Below are positions 1 to 7,941 of a stretch of 9,507 nt of DNA, one piece after another; the stretch's first letter is position 1, and each line of letters begins with the position of its first letter. The DNA is from Lachnospiraceae bacterium. Its GTDB lineage: Bacteria; Bacillota; Clostridia; Lachnospirales; Lachnospiraceae. The notes under the pieces are model-generated. The model saw nothing but the letters and a program-made list of their open reading frames with translations, ran no database searches and was not told the DNA's origin. The DNA is taken from positions 1 to 9,507 of the forward strand of contig JAAVAG010000052.1 in the NCBI GenBank assembly GCA_014804185.1, given 5' to 3'. Both the position numbers and the translations under genes were made by a program.

Positions 1-525
1 CAGCAGCCGGATAAATCTTACCAGGCTGTCAAAGTTGTCGAGCGGCTCGCCTGTCCCCATAACGACAACGTTGGATACTCTCTCTCCTGTCAGAAGCGTA
101 ACCGCGTATACCTGGTCCAAAATCTCCGAAGGAGACAAATTTCTTTCCAGTCCCCCCAGAGTGGATGCGCAGAACCTGCACCCCATACGGCATCCCACCT
201 GTGAAGAGACACACACGGAATTGCCGTGTCTGTGCTTCATCCATACAGTCTCCACCAGGTTTTTATCCTGCAGCCGGAACAGAAACTTTTTCGTCTGATC
301 CTTTTCGGATTCCTGTATGCGCAGCAATTCCAGGGACGTATACACATAATTTTCCTGCAGCTTTTCCCGCAGTTCTGCCGACAGATTCGTCATTTCCGAA
401 AAACTTCTGGCCAGTTTGACATGCATCCAATCGTACAGCTGCGCCGCCCTGTACCGCCTCTCCCGCATAGCATCCATCTCGCCCGACAACTCCTCCAGCG
501 GCATGGACTTGATATCCTTCCTCAT
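1..525 (-). CDS. rlmN: 23S rRNA/tRNA adenine-C2 methyltransferase RlmN, N-terminal part (3' end outside window)
   Basis: Radical-SAM enzyme that methylates C2 of an adenine in 23S rRNA (A2503 in E. coli numbering) and of A37 in some tRNAs; cytoplasmic. About 175 codons are visible, roughly half of the usual ~350. The iron-sulfur cluster motif CRMGCRFC (CxxxCxxC, cysteines at about residues 112, 116 and 119) is followed by the family's AST-LGG-L-RNL block, and MGTGEPLDN lies near the left edge. The reading frame is open to base 1. I chose the ATG at 525 because GAAGGGA sits 6 bases upstream of it. An in-frame ATG at 540 overlaps the rsmB stop as ATGA but has no clear ribosome binding site. Last visible gene of the murE operon, coupled to rsmB. 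The catalytic C-terminal cysteine and the end of the gene are outside the window. Identification is secure; the start is less so. Confidence 0.95.
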   Translation of the reverse strand, partial: MRKDIKSMPLEELSGEMDAMRERRYRAAQLYDWMHVKLARSFSEMTNLSAELREKLQENYVYTSLELLRIQESEKDQTKKFLFRLQDKNLVETVWMKHRHGNSVCVSSQVGCRMGCRFCASTLGGLERNLSPSEILDQVYAVTLLTGERVSNVVVMGTGEPLDNFDSLVRFIRLL

Positions 526-531
526 AATTGT

Positions 532-538
532 TCCCTTC
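532..538 (-). promoter_or_regulatory. Ribosome binding site that decides the rlmN start
   Basis: GAAGGGA on the minus strand, 6 bases before the ATG at 525. It overlaps the rsmB stop codon and the alternative rlmN ATG at 540. It is weaker than the other sites in the operon, but the 540 start has only A-rich rsmB codons in front of it. Confidence 0.55.
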
Positions 539-1928
539 ATTCAGCCGTTTTTTTCAGGCGCGCAAAAAAGAATCCGTCGCAGTCATGAATTCCCGGCAGC
601 AGCTGCATAAATCCGTTCTCTGCAGCCTGTCCCCATAGATTTTTCGGCAGATAAGGACCGATATCCTCCGCCGCAAACGGAAAATGTTCACAGATCCAGT
701 CCACCATCTCTTCGTTTTCCTGCCTGTTTATCGTACATGTGCTGTAAAGCAGCACGCCGCCCTCTTTTACATAGCCCGCAGCCTGCGACACAATGGCTCT
801 CTGCAGTCCGGTCAGCGACGTAAAATCCGCCTCCGCAAGACGGTATTTGATATCCTGTTTTTTCCCGATCACACCAAGTCCCGAACAGGGCACGTCCGCC
901 AGAACCACATCCGCACTGCCCTTCGCGGACAAATCCGGTTCAGATGCATCATAGACCTTTACCGACACATTGTCAAGGAACATACGTTCCAGGTTTTCCT
1001 TGATCTGCCCGATCCTGGCCTCTGATACATCCCTGGCTTCCACCCGTCCTCCCGGCAGAACTTTTTCCGCCGCAAGCAGAGTCTTTCCCCCGGGAGCTGC
1101 ACAGACGTCCAGTACGAAGTCTCCGGATTTTATGCCTGCAGCCTCCACCGCCAGCATGGAACTGACGTCCTGTACGGTAAAGAATCCCTCCTCATATCCC
1201 GGCAGAGACGCCGCTCCCTCCGCGCCGTACAGATCAAATGCCTGGGGCATGCAGGAATGGGGCCGAATCCTTACCCCCGTCTTTTCCACGTCCTCCTGCC
1301 ACTTTTCGCGTTCCGCACCGCTCAGCCTTCCGGCAAGCCGCACCGTCACCGGCCGCGGCTGCAAGAAAGCATCCAGCATCCGCCGCACAATGTCATAGTC
1401 GTAGCTTTCCAGCCACATTTCCACCAGCCGGATGGGCATAGAATAGCGCACGGACAAAAACCGCGACGGCTCCTTTCCGGCATCCGGATATGCAATATCG
1501 TTTTTGTGCTTTGCCACATTCCGCAGAATTCCGTTTACAAAGCCTTTCAGATTCTGGAATTTTCTCTTCTCGGCCAGCTTCACCGCCTCGTTCACCGCAG
1601 CGGAATCCGGCACGCCGTCCATATACAGGATCTGATAGACCGCCATTCGCAGCAGCCACCGGATCACAGGTTTCATCTTTTTTACCGGAATGCTGGCATA
1701 CCCGTCCAGTATATAGTCCAGTTCGATCTGCCTCTCCAGCGTTCCCTCCGCCAGCCGCTTTACAAACGCTTTCTCTCTGCCGCCCATATAATCATATTTG
1801 CTCAAAGTATCCCTGATCAACACATGTGAAAAAGTGCTTCCCCTCTCCCACTCCAGGAGCAGATCCAGAACAATCTCCCGCAGGTTTTCCCCTGTGCCGC
1901 TTAATGCCGCGCCCTGTCTGTCAGTCAT
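537..1928 (-). CDS. rsmB: 16S rRNA (cytosine-C5) methyltransferase RsmB
   Basis: Transfers a methyl group from SAM to C5 of a 16S rRNA cytosine (C967 in E. coli). The 463-residue product has the expected two-part build: a NusB-like RNA-binding domain at about 1-140 (with VNEAVKLA and NGILRN) and a Rossmann methyltransferase domain from about 160. Visible motifs are the SAM-binding DVCAAPGGKT (274-283), DVPCSG with C348, and YSTCTI with C398; in this family the TC cysteine is the nucleophile and the PC cysteine helps release the product. The family C-terminal LLPG-H-CDGFFFARL block is complete. The frame is open further upstream, but that extension is a shadow of the preceding gene. The ATG at 1928 is preceded by GGAGG at 1940-1944 and overlaps the yugP end by 8 bases. 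The stop abuts rlmN. Length matches the family; nothing is missing. Confidence 0.97.
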   Translation of the reverse strand: MTDRQGAALSGTGENLREIVLDLLLEWERGSTFSHVLIRDTLSKYDYMGGREKAFVKRLAEGTLERQIELDYILDGYASIPVKKMKPVIRWLLRMAVYQILYMDGVPDSAAVNEAVKLAEKRKFQNLKGFVNGILRNVAKHKNDIAYPDAGKEPSRFLSVRYSMPIRLVEMWLESYDYDIVRRMLDAFLQPRPVTVRLAGRLSGAEREKWQEDVEKTGVRIRPHSCMPQAFDLYGAEGAASLPGYEEGFFTVQDVSSMLAVEAAGIKSGDFVLDVCAAPGGKTLLAAEKVLPGGRVEARDVSEARIGQIKENLERMFLDNVSVKVYDASEPDLSAKGSADVVLADVPCSGLGVIGKKQDIKYRLAEADFTSLTGLQRAIVSQAAGYVKEGGVLLYSTCTINRQENEEMVDWICEHFPFAAEDIGPYLPKNLWGQAAENGFMQLLPGIHDCDGFFFARLKKTAE

Positions 1929-2631
1929 CTCTGCGCCTGCCTCCGAACAGAAGAACAAGACGAAGCAGCTGCAGAAGGGCCGCCGCGGTGGCCGCCACAT
2001 ACGTCCAGGCTGCCGCCGTCAGCACTTTTTTGCCGCCTTTCTTTTCCTCTTCCGTCAGAATCCCATAGCCGGACACCGTCTGAAGCGCCCTGCGGGAAGC
2101 GTCAAATTCCACCGGCAGCGTAATCAGCTGAAAAATAACGCCCAATGCAAATGCCCAGATGCCGATCTCGATCAGAATCTGGCTCCATCCCAGAATGACG
2201 CCCAGGATAATGATGGGAAATCCCAGGCTGCTGCCGATGTTGGCAACCGGAGCAAATGCGGACCGGATCTTCAACATCGCATACTCCTCGTGATGCTGGG
2301 CGGCATGTCCGCACTCATGTGCCGCCACTGCCACCGCCGTCACGCTGGCGGAATGATAATTTTCATAGGAAAGCCTCACCGCCCTGCTTCTGGGATCATA
2401 GTGATCCCCCTGTCCCTGATTTAAACATTCCACTCTGACATCCGTGATTCCCTGATACCGCAGGATGCGCATGGCGGCGTCCGCTCCCGTGATTCCGCTG
2501 CAATTCCTGACATTCTGATATTTGCGCATGGCGCTGTTTACGCCGATGCTGGCAAACATGCAGATCAGCGCACCGATCAGAACCAGAATATAAGTCGGGT
2601 CAAAATAGTATCCATAATATCCAAATGGCAT
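1921..2631 (-). CDS. yugP: YugP-family membrane zinc metallopeptidase (PF04298-type)
   Basis: A 236-residue membrane protein with the zinc-protease signature HECGH at 105-109 inside VAAHECGHAAQH, where the two histidines should bind zinc and the glutamate act in catalysis. Hydrophobic segments at about 13-34, 122-147, 150-173 and 203-229 suggest four membrane spans, with the active-site region between the first and second. The N-terminus is Tyr/Gly/Phe-rich and the protein ends in a basic-acidic GRRRDD tail. The family block LPVEFDASRRAL (172-183) is present. B. subtilis YugP is the named relative; I know of no established substrate. The start is supported by GAGGAGGA at 2638-2645, 6 bases upstream. 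The gene lies 27 bases after fmt and overlaps rsmB by 8 bases, so it is expressed with translation and rRNA-modification genes. Family assignment is firm; physiological role is unknown. Confidence 0.9.
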   Translation of the reverse strand: MPFGYYGYYFDPTYILVLIGALICMFASIGVNSAMRKYQNVRNCSGITGADAAMRILRYQGITDVRVECLNQGQGDHYDPRSRAVRLSYENYHSASVTAVAVAAHECGHAAQHHEEYAMLKIRSAFAPVANIGSSLGFPIIILGVILGWSQILIEIGIWAFALGVIFQLITLPVEFDASRRALQTVSGYGILTEEEKKGGKKVLTAAAWTYVAATAAALLQLLRLVLLFGGRRRDD

Positions 2632-2658
2632 AATACGTCCTCCTCGTTCTATAAAATT

Positions 2659-3618
2659 TTACTCCTGAAAACTTTCTCCGCATTCAATTTTGTATCCCAG
2701 CAGGAAATCCCGGGTCTTCATGCGCCGCTTTCCCTCCAACTGCAGTTCCAGAATACGCAGGACGCCCTCTCCGGTCATCACCATAACCGCATCCTGTTCC
2801 ACCCGGATCACTTCTCCCGGCTTCCCGGCGGCATCACCCGGCCCGGGACGCACCACCTCGGCTTCCCACACTTTTATCTGCCTGCCTCTCCAGAATGTAT
2901 AGGCGCTGGGCCATGCATTCATTCCTCTGACCAGCCGCTCTATCACTTCCGCGCTCTGCCGCCAGTCAATTCTGCCCTGGGCCTTCGTGATCATTTTCAC
3001 ATGCGTCGCCCTGCTCTCGTCCTGAACAACAGGTTTCAGCTTTCCTTCCTCCAAAAGCAGGAGGGCCTCCACAATCGCTTCCGCTCCCAGCGCAGCCAGT
3101 TTGTTAAACAGAGACGCTCCCGTCTCCTTAGGTGCGATCAAAATCTCTTTCTGATATAAAATATCCCCCGTATCCATGCCTTCATTCATCTGCATAATCG
3201 TTATGCCCGTTTTTTCTTCTCCGTCAATGACCGCCTGCTGAATCGGACTGGCGCCGCGGTATCGGGGCAGAAGGGAAGCGTGGATATTTATACAGCCAAG
3301 CCTCGGTATCTCCAGTATTTCCTTTGAGAGCAGCTGTCCGAAAGCTGCCACCACATAAACGTCCGCCAGAAATTCCCGCAGCCTCTCCACCGCCTCGGGT
3401 CTTTTGATCCGCTCCGGCTGGAACACGGGTATGCCATGCGCCAGAGCGCATGTCTTGACCGGCGAATACTGCATGCTCTGATCCTGTTTTCCGGATGTTC
3501 CCCTGCCCCTTGGCCTGTCCGGCTGCGTCACTACCGCCGTGATCTCATGTCCTGCCCGGATCAGCGCCTCCAGCGCCCCCACGGAAAAATCCGGGGTTCC
3601 CATATATACGATCTTCAA
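2659..3618 (-). CDS. fmt: Methionyl-tRNA formyltransferase
   Basis: Formylates Met on initiator tRNA using 10-formyltetrahydrofolate, which marks it for translation initiation. The 319-residue product is full length. The N-terminal Rossmann domain begins MGTPDFSV. The catalytic core includes INIHASLLPRYRGASPIQ (about 110-127) and MNEGMDTGD, giving the expected catalytic residues N111, H113 and D149. The linker and C-terminal tRNA-binding domain (about 205-319) show GRIDW and LVRGMNAWPSAY. The start codon is TTG at 3618; its first four bases TTGA overlap the def stop. A strong AGGAGG at 3626-3631, 7 bases upstream, supports it, and there is no ATG near. Coupling to def places the formylating and deformylating enzymes under joint control, a common bacterial arrangement. 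Confidence 0.97.
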   Translation of the reverse strand: MKIVYMGTPDFSVGALEALIRAGHEITAVVTQPDRPRGRGTSGKQDQSMQYSPVKTCALAHGIPVFQPERIKRPEAVERLREFLADVYVVAAFGQLLSKEILEIPRLGCINIHASLLPRYRGASPIQQAVIDGEEKTGITIMQMNEGMDTGDILYQKEILIAPKETGASLFNKLAALGAEAIVEALLLLEEGKLKPVVQDESRATHVKMITKAQGRIDWRQSAEVIERLVRGMNAWPSAYTFWRGRQIKVWEAEVVRPGPGDAAGKPGEVIRVEQDAVMVMTGEGVLRILELQLEGKRRMKTRDFLLGYKIECGESFQE

Positions 3619-4094
3619 GCTTCTTCCTCCTCATATTCCACATCGGTCAACGGTCCCTCTGCCTTTTCCACATACAGATGCCCGTCCAGATGATCCACCT
3701 CATGACAGATCGCCCGAGCCAGAAGTTCCGTTCCTTCCAGTTCTATGGGCTTCATATTCTGGTTCAGAGCCACCGCCTTTACATAATTCGGTCTGGTCAC
3801 AATGCCGTTCTTTCCGGGAACTGAGAGACAGCCCTCCGCTCCTGTCTGTTCCCCACTGCTCTCCACAATCCTGGGATTGATCAGCACATGGGGATCCTCC
3901 CCTGTCACATCGATGACAACGATCCGTTTCAGCACACCCACCTGAGGCGCCGCCAGTCCCACCCCGTTCGCCTCATACATCGTATCCAGCATATCTTCGA
4001 TCAGTTCCTTTACGCGGGGCGTCATCTCCGTCACTTCTTTGCACTTTTTTGTCAGCACTTCGTCTCCGATCTCACGGATATTTCTGATTGCCAT
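3615..4094 (-). CDS. def: Peptide deformylase
   Basis: Removes the N-formyl group from nascent proteins at the ribosome; metalloenzyme with Fe2+ or Zn2+. The 159-residue product contains all three family motifs: GVGLAAPQ (44-51), EGCLS (87-91, metal ligand C89) and HEVDH (131-135, metal ligands H131 and H135, catalytic E132). The C-terminus is short and acidic (EEEEA). I chose the ATG at 4094, giving MAIRNIREIGD as in relatives, because GGAG at 4101-4104 lies 6 bases upstream. A TTG at 4115, overlapping the priA stop as TTGA, would add seven residues (MRKAERK) but lacks a convincing ribosome binding site. It lies 17 bases after priA and overlaps fmt by 4 bases. Confidence 0.96.
   Translation of the reverse strand: MAIRNIREIGDEVLTKKCKEVTEMTPRVKELIEDMLDTMYEANGVGLAAPQVGVLKRIVVIDVTGEDPHVLINPRIVESSGEQTGAEGCLSVPGKNGIVTRPNYVKAVALNQNMKPIELEGTELLARAICHEVDHLDGHLYVEKAEGPLTDVEYEEEEA
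3626..3631 (-). promoter_or_regulatory. Ribosome binding site of fmt, inside the end of def
   Basis: AGGAGG on the minus strand, 7 bases before the TTG start of fmt. The same bases encode the glutamates at the acidic C-terminus of Def (YEEEEA), so one short stretch serves as coding tail and initiation signal. It decides the non-ATG start. Confidence 0.8.
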
Positions 4095-4100
4095 TTTCCT

Positions 4101-4107
4101 CTCCGCC
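4101..4107 (-). promoter_or_regulatory. Ribosome binding site that decides the def start
   Basis: GGCGGAG on the minus strand, 6 bases before the ATG at 4094. Choosing this ATG avoids the TTG at 4115 that would overlap the priA stop. Confidence 0.6.
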
Positions 4108-4111
4108 TTTC

Positions 4112-6337
4112 TCAAAAAACGTTTACCGGATCCATATCAAACTGTACGGATTCCCGTTTTAACTGCATTTTTCCGATTTTCTCATCCAAATAATCTTTTA
4201 TTTCTATCAGTTTATCATATTTTTCACTTTTCATATAGAACGCAAATCTAAAAATATAATTAATTCTTCCGATAGAAGCTGCGGCAGGACCAATGATCTG
4301 TACTCCGTCATATCTCTCCTCGGCGCTGTCTTTCAGACTGTGCGCAAGTTTTTCGCCCGCCGCTTCCTCTCTGGCAAAAATCTGCACCGTCAGCATATGC
4401 GCCGCCGGCGGATAGTGAAGAAGTTCTCTGTACAGGATTTCTTCCTCATAAAAGGCCTCATAATCCTGCCTGGCCGCGTGGATTATGCTGTAATGTTCGG
4501 GCTGATAGGTCTGGATCACCACCTCGCCGGGCTTCTCCCCCCGGCCCGCCCGGCCCGCCGCCTGGGTGAGCAGCTGAAAGGTCCGCTCGGCCGCCCGGAA
4601 ATCGCCCGCCGCCAGAGACATATCCGCCGCCAGAATCCCCACCAGCGTCACATTCGGGAAATCATGCCCCTTTACGATCATCTGTGTGCCGATGAGCACA
4701 TCCGCCTCTCCATTTGCAAAGGCGGCCAGTATCTCCTCATAACTTTCCTTCTTTCTGGTGGTATCCGCATCCATGCGCAAAACCCTGGCCCGGGGATACA
4801 TTTCCAGAAGTTTTTCCTCGATCTGCTGGGTTCCCGCGCGGAACCCGGATACATACCGTGATCCGCATTTGGGGCAGATTCTTACCGCAGGCTGTTCATA
4901 GCCGCAGTAGTGACAGAGCATTCTTCCGCCTCGGTGTTCCGACAAAGATACATCGCAGTGGGGACATTTGATCACATTGCCGCACTCCCGGCAGGATATA
5001 AATCCCGTATATCCCCTGCGGTTTAAAAACAGCATAATCTGCTCTCCCCGCTGCAGTCTGTCCGCTATCAGCTGCTGCAGGAGAAGACTGAAAATGGAAC
5101 GGTTTCCGCTTTTCAGTTCCTCCCGAAGATCCACAATATAAACTTCCGGCAGGCATCCTCCCGTCAGTCTCTCTTTCAGTCCAAACAGCCCGTACTGCCC
5201 TTTCTTTGCTCTGCTGTAAGCCTCCAGAGACGGCGTCGCGGATCCCAGTACAACACTGGCTCCGCTAAGCCTGGCCAATTCCTCCGCCGTCTCCCGGGCG
5301 TGATATTTGGGGGTGTTTTCACTTTTATAGGTATTCTCATGTTCTTCGTCGATAACAATCAATCCCAGATTCGGAAAAGGTGTAAAAAGAGCCGATCTGG
5401 GACCTATGATCACATCGATATCGCCGTTTTCCGCCCGCTTGCACTGATCATATTTCTCTCCTGCGGACAGGGAAGAATTGAGCACGGATACCCGGCTGCC
5501 AAAATACCGGTAAAATCGGATTACCGTCTGATAGGTCAGGGCAATCTCAGGGATCAGAACGATGGCCTGCTTTCCTCTCGCTATCACTTCCCGGATCAAT
5601 TCTATGTACACTTCCGTTTTTCCACTGCCCGTTATGCCGTGAATCAGGTAGGTCCTGCGCGTTCCGGCGTCATACTCCCCAAGGATTTCCCGGACAATCC
5701 CGCTCTGCCGGGCGCTCAGCTGCCGCTTTGGTCCCTGCCCGCTTACCTTTACGGGATCTCTGTACTGCTCCTGTGTCTCGACCCTGATCACGCCCCGACC
5801 TGCCAGACCTGTTATCGTGGAGGAGGATATATTCAGCCTGGAAGTGACAAGTTCATAGGGCAGCCGCTCCATCTCCAACAGTTCTCCCAGCAGCCTTGCC
5901 TGCGCCGTCCGGTGTTTCCGGATACACTCATTGCGCAGTTCCTCCGCCTCCTCATGTCCCCATCTTAAACAGACCGTCTTTCTCTCCAGCGCCTTTACCG
6001 GGCGCTTCGCGGGAAGCACAGTGCGCAGCGCCTGAATCATGGTGCCTCCGTATCTGCGCTTCATCCATGCCGCCAGCCGGACCATAACCGCCTCCACCGG
6101 CACATCCCCCGCCGCCAGGCCCCGGATCTCCTTTACCCGGGATATCTCTATCTCCGGCTGCGCGGAAATTCCGGTCACATACCCTTTTCGCAGTGTGTTC
6201 CCTTTTCCGAAAGGTACATCCACACACATGCCGGTCTCCAGAATTCCCCGAAGCTTCTCCGGTATCCGGTACTGAAACGGTCTGTCAACCTTTTCATGGG
6301 AGATATCTATAATCACATCCGCATACAGTTCCTGCAT
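4112..6337 (-). CDS. priA: Replication restart helicase PriA (primosomal protein N')
   Basis: A 3'-to-5' superfamily 2 DNA helicase that recognises abandoned replication forks and directs primosome reassembly. The 741-residue protein is complete. The N-terminal 3'-DNA-binding domain (about 1-105) has the family VDRPFQYRIP and KGYV segments, followed by a winged-helix region. Helicase lobe 1 has Walker A GITGSGKT (234-241), Walker B DEEH (330-333) and GSATPS (365-370). Eight cysteines in four CxxC pairs (449/452, 458/461, 475/478, 488/491) form the two-zinc insertion. Lobe 2 has IGTQMIVKGHDFPNV and motif VI QAAGRAGRG (592-600), and the C-terminal domain begins near PPAAHML. The ATG at 6337 shares one base with the murE stop (TGATG); a GGGGGAG-type ribosome binding site lies 7 bases upstream within the last murE codons. 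No key residue is missing. Confidence 0.98.
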   Translation of the reverse strand: MQELYADVIIDISHEKVDRPFQYRIPEKLRGILETGMCVDVPFGKGNTLRKGYVTGISAQPEIEISRVKEIRGLAAGDVPVEAVMVRLAAWMKRRYGGTMIQALRTVLPAKRPVKALERKTVCLRWGHEEAEELRNECIRKHRTAQARLLGELLEMERLPYELVTSRLNISSSTITGLAGRGVIRVETQEQYRDPVKVSGQGPKRQLSARQSGIVREILGEYDAGTRRTYLIHGITGSGKTEVYIELIREVIARGKQAIVLIPEIALTYQTVIRFYRYFGSRVSVLNSSLSAGEKYDQCKRAENGDIDVIIGPRSALFTPFPNLGLIVIDEEHENTYKSENTPKYHARETAEELARLSGASVVLGSATPSLEAYSRAKKGQYGLFGLKERLTGGCLPEVYIVDLREELKSGNRSIFSLLLQQLIADRLQRGEQIMLFLNRRGYTGFISCRECGNVIKCPHCDVSLSEHRGGRMLCHYCGYEQPAVRICPKCGSRYVSGFRAGTQQIEEKLLEMYPRARVLRMDADTTRKKESYEEILAAFANGEADVLIGTQMIVKGHDFPNVTLVGILAADMSLAAGDFRAAERTFQLLTQAAGRAGRGEKPGEVVIQTYQPEHYSIIHAARQDYEAFYEEEILYRELLHYPPAAHMLTVQIFAREEAAGEKLAHSLKDSAEERYDGVQIIGPAAASIGRINYIFRFAFYMKSEKYDKLIEIKDYLDEKIGKMQLKRESVQFDMDPVNVF

Positions 6338-7839
6338 CAGACCGCTCCCCCGCCCTGTCGCCGCGCCAGAATATCCGCGATCAGATTTCTTTCGTCCATG
6401 GGGTATTTGACTCCTTTGATCTCCTGATAGTCCTCATGTCCCTTTCCCGCCAGCACAATGATATCTCCAGGCTCCCCATGATCAATCACATAGGCGATGG
6501 CTTCTTTTCGGTCACAGATCTCCACATATTTTCCGTTTGTTCTGTGCATACCGGTCTTAATGTCCTCTATAATCGCCTGGGGCTCTTCAAACCGGGGATT
6601 ATCCGAAGTAATCACCGTAAGATCCGCCAGACGGCCGCTGACTTCTCCCATCTCATAGCGGCGCAGTTTCGAGCGGTTTCCCCCGCACCCGAACAGGCAG
6701 ACCAGCCTGTGGGGCTCATAGTCCCGCAGCGACCGCAGCAGACTCTCCAGCGCCATGGCATTATGCGCATAATCGATCAGAAGCGTAAACTGATCGGATA
6801 CCCGGACCGGCTCGATTCTGCCCCGTACCTTTGCCTCCAAAAGCGCCCGCCTGACAGCATCCGTCTGCGCGCCGAAGTGACGGCAGATCGCTGCGGCACA
6901 CAGCGCGTTATACACGCTGAATCTGCCCGGCATCGCCACTTCTGCCTCCGTTTTCACTCCCTCCGGCCCGGAGATCGTAAACGTTACTCCCAACTCTCCC
7001 GGCTTTTTAATCAGTTGCAGATTTTCGGCCCGCAGATCCGCTGCTTTCTCTATCCCATATGTCTCCACACTGCAGGTATGCCCCTGCAGAACCTGCTGCC
7101 AGTGGGCGTCGTCGGCATTTGCAATTCCCACTCTGCACTGCCGGAACAGTCTGCCCTTGCACGCCATATATTCGTCAAAATCCGCATGTTCGCCCTCTCC
7201 GATATGATCAGGCTCCAGATTGGTAAAAATACCGTAGTCAAACACAAATCCCTGAGTTCTGTGCATCTTCAGCGCCTGGGAGGATACCTCCATGACCACT
7301 GTGTCGCACCCGGCTTCTACCATACGGCTGAAATATTCCTGCAGCAGACAAGATTCCGGCGTGGTATTTCCCGCATGGATATGCACATCCCCGATAATCA
7401 CTTCGATGGTTCCCACAAGTCCTACTTTCCGCCCCACATTTTCCAGAATAGATTTCACCATATAAGATGTCGTCGTCTTGCCCTTTGTTCCCGTGATACC
7501 GATGACGGTCATTTTTTCCGCCGGATATCCGAAAAAAGCGGCTGAAATAAAGGCCATGGCATACCTGGTATCGCGCACCCGGATAATCGTCAGTCCCTCC
7601 CGCTCCTGGTCGGACATCTGCACATCCCGGCTCACCAACAGCGCGCGTACACCCCTCTCCACCACTTCCCGGGCATATGCGTGTCCGTCCTGTCTGGTTC
7701 CCTCCAAGCATACAAAAAGAGTTCCCTCTCCCACCTCTTTTCTGGAGTCGTAGACCACACGGTCCACCTCCGTCTGCAGGCTGCCGCAGAGACACTCATA
7801 TTCTATTTTCTCCAATAAGCTTTCAAGCCGCATCTCCAT
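6337..7839 (-). CDS. murE: UDP-MurNAc-L-Ala-D-Glu:meso-diaminopimelate ligase MurE
   Basis: Cytoplasmic ATP-dependent Mur ligase that adds the third residue of the peptidoglycan stem peptide. The 500-residue product has the three Mur domains: UDP-substrate binding (about 1-110), central ATPase with GTKGKTT (117-123), TTPES (159-163), EVSSQAL (184-190) and probable carbamylated lysine K228 in MACKGRLF, and C-terminal domain from about 340. The specificity motif DNPR (413-416, then FEEP) is the form associated with meso-diaminopimelate; lysine-adding enzymes lack the arginine. It differs from the textbook protein in DYAHNAMALE (usual DYAHTPDALE) and GGNRSKLRRYEMG (usual GGDRD-KRP-MG). The ATG at 7839 has AAGGA 8 bases upstream; ATG 7833 (MRLESLL) is an alternative. 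First gene of the operon, coupled to priA by TGATG. Confidence 0.94.
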   Translation of the reverse strand: MEMRLESLLEKIEYECLCGSLQTEVDRVVYDSRKEVGEGTLFVCLEGTRQDGHAYAREVVERGVRALLVSRDVQMSDQEREGLTIIRVRDTRYAMAFISAAFFGYPAEKMTVIGITGTKGKTTTSYMVKSILENVGRKVGLVGTIEVIIGDVHIHAGNTTPESCLLQEYFSRMVEAGCDTVVMEVSSQALKMHRTQGFVFDYGIFTNLEPDHIGEGEHADFDEYMACKGRLFRQCRVGIANADDAHWQQVLQGHTCSVETYGIEKAADLRAENLQLIKKPGELGVTFTISGPEGVKTEAEVAMPGRFSVYNALCAAAICRHFGAQTDAVRRALLEAKVRGRIEPVRVSDQFTLLIDYAHNAMALESLLRSLRDYEPHRLVCLFGCGGNRSKLRRYEMGEVSGRLADLTVITSDNPRFEEPQAIIEDIKTGMHRTNGKYVEICDRKEAIAYVIDHGEPGDIIVLAGKGHEDYQEIKGVKYPMDERNLIADILARRQGGGAV

Positions 7840-7866
7840 CCCCCGTTTCCTTAATACTGTCTTTCT

Positions 7867-7895
7867 ATTTTACTCCATTTCCATCCTCTTTGCCA
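7867..7895 (-). promoter_or_regulatory. Possible promoter of the murE operon
   Basis: On the minus strand TGGCAA and TAAAAT are separated by 17 bases, with the predicted start about 20 bases before the murE ATG. The -10 is one base from consensus but the -35 matches only three of six positions. It lies between the GC-rich hairpin and murE, where a promoter is expected if that hairpin terminates upstream transcription. Confidence 0.4.
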
Positions 7896-7915
7896 CCCCC
7901 AAATTGTACGCATGC

Positions 7916-7941
7916 AAAAGGCCCGGGGGATCCGGGCCTTC
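7916..7941 (-). terminator. GC-rich intrinsic terminator between recJ and murE
   Basis: A perfect 9-bp stem, AAGGCCCGG with CCGGGCCTT, and a five-base AUCCC loop. On the minus strand it runs into TTTT and then GCATG. The stem is strong but the U-tract is short (four, two of them in the stem), so read-through into murE is possible. On the plus strand the bases after the stem (CGACTTTCTT) are a worse tail. It would end the candidate small RNA and any transcript reading out of recJ. Confidence 0.65.

Noticed and set aside
1929..2000. 24-codon N-terminal extension of rsmB
   Set aside because: The extension overlaps the end of yugP in another frame, adds a Cys/Phe/Arg-rich stretch absent from the family, and the ATG at 1928 has its own GGAGG.
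4095..4115. Seven-residue extension of def from a TTG start
   Set aside because: The ATG at 4094 has a better-spaced ribosome binding site and gives the usual family N-terminus; the TTG has none.
4530..4570. Very GC-rich near-repeat (CGGCCCGCC twice) in priA
   Set aside because: It encodes helicase motif VI (QAAGRAGRG), whose Ala/Gly/Arg codons are GC-rich; no need for a separate element.
5300..5968. Plus-strand open frame (222 codons) opposite priA
   Set aside because: Overlaps the PriA ATPase motifs in antisense and has no recognisable features; a by-product of codon use in priA.
6436..7545. Long plus-strand open frame (369 codons) opposite murE
   Set aside because: It lies antisense to a clearly conserved murE, shows no recognisable domain, has an atypical His/Arg/Cys-rich composition and has no ribosome binding site I could support. 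It is a shadow of the real gene.
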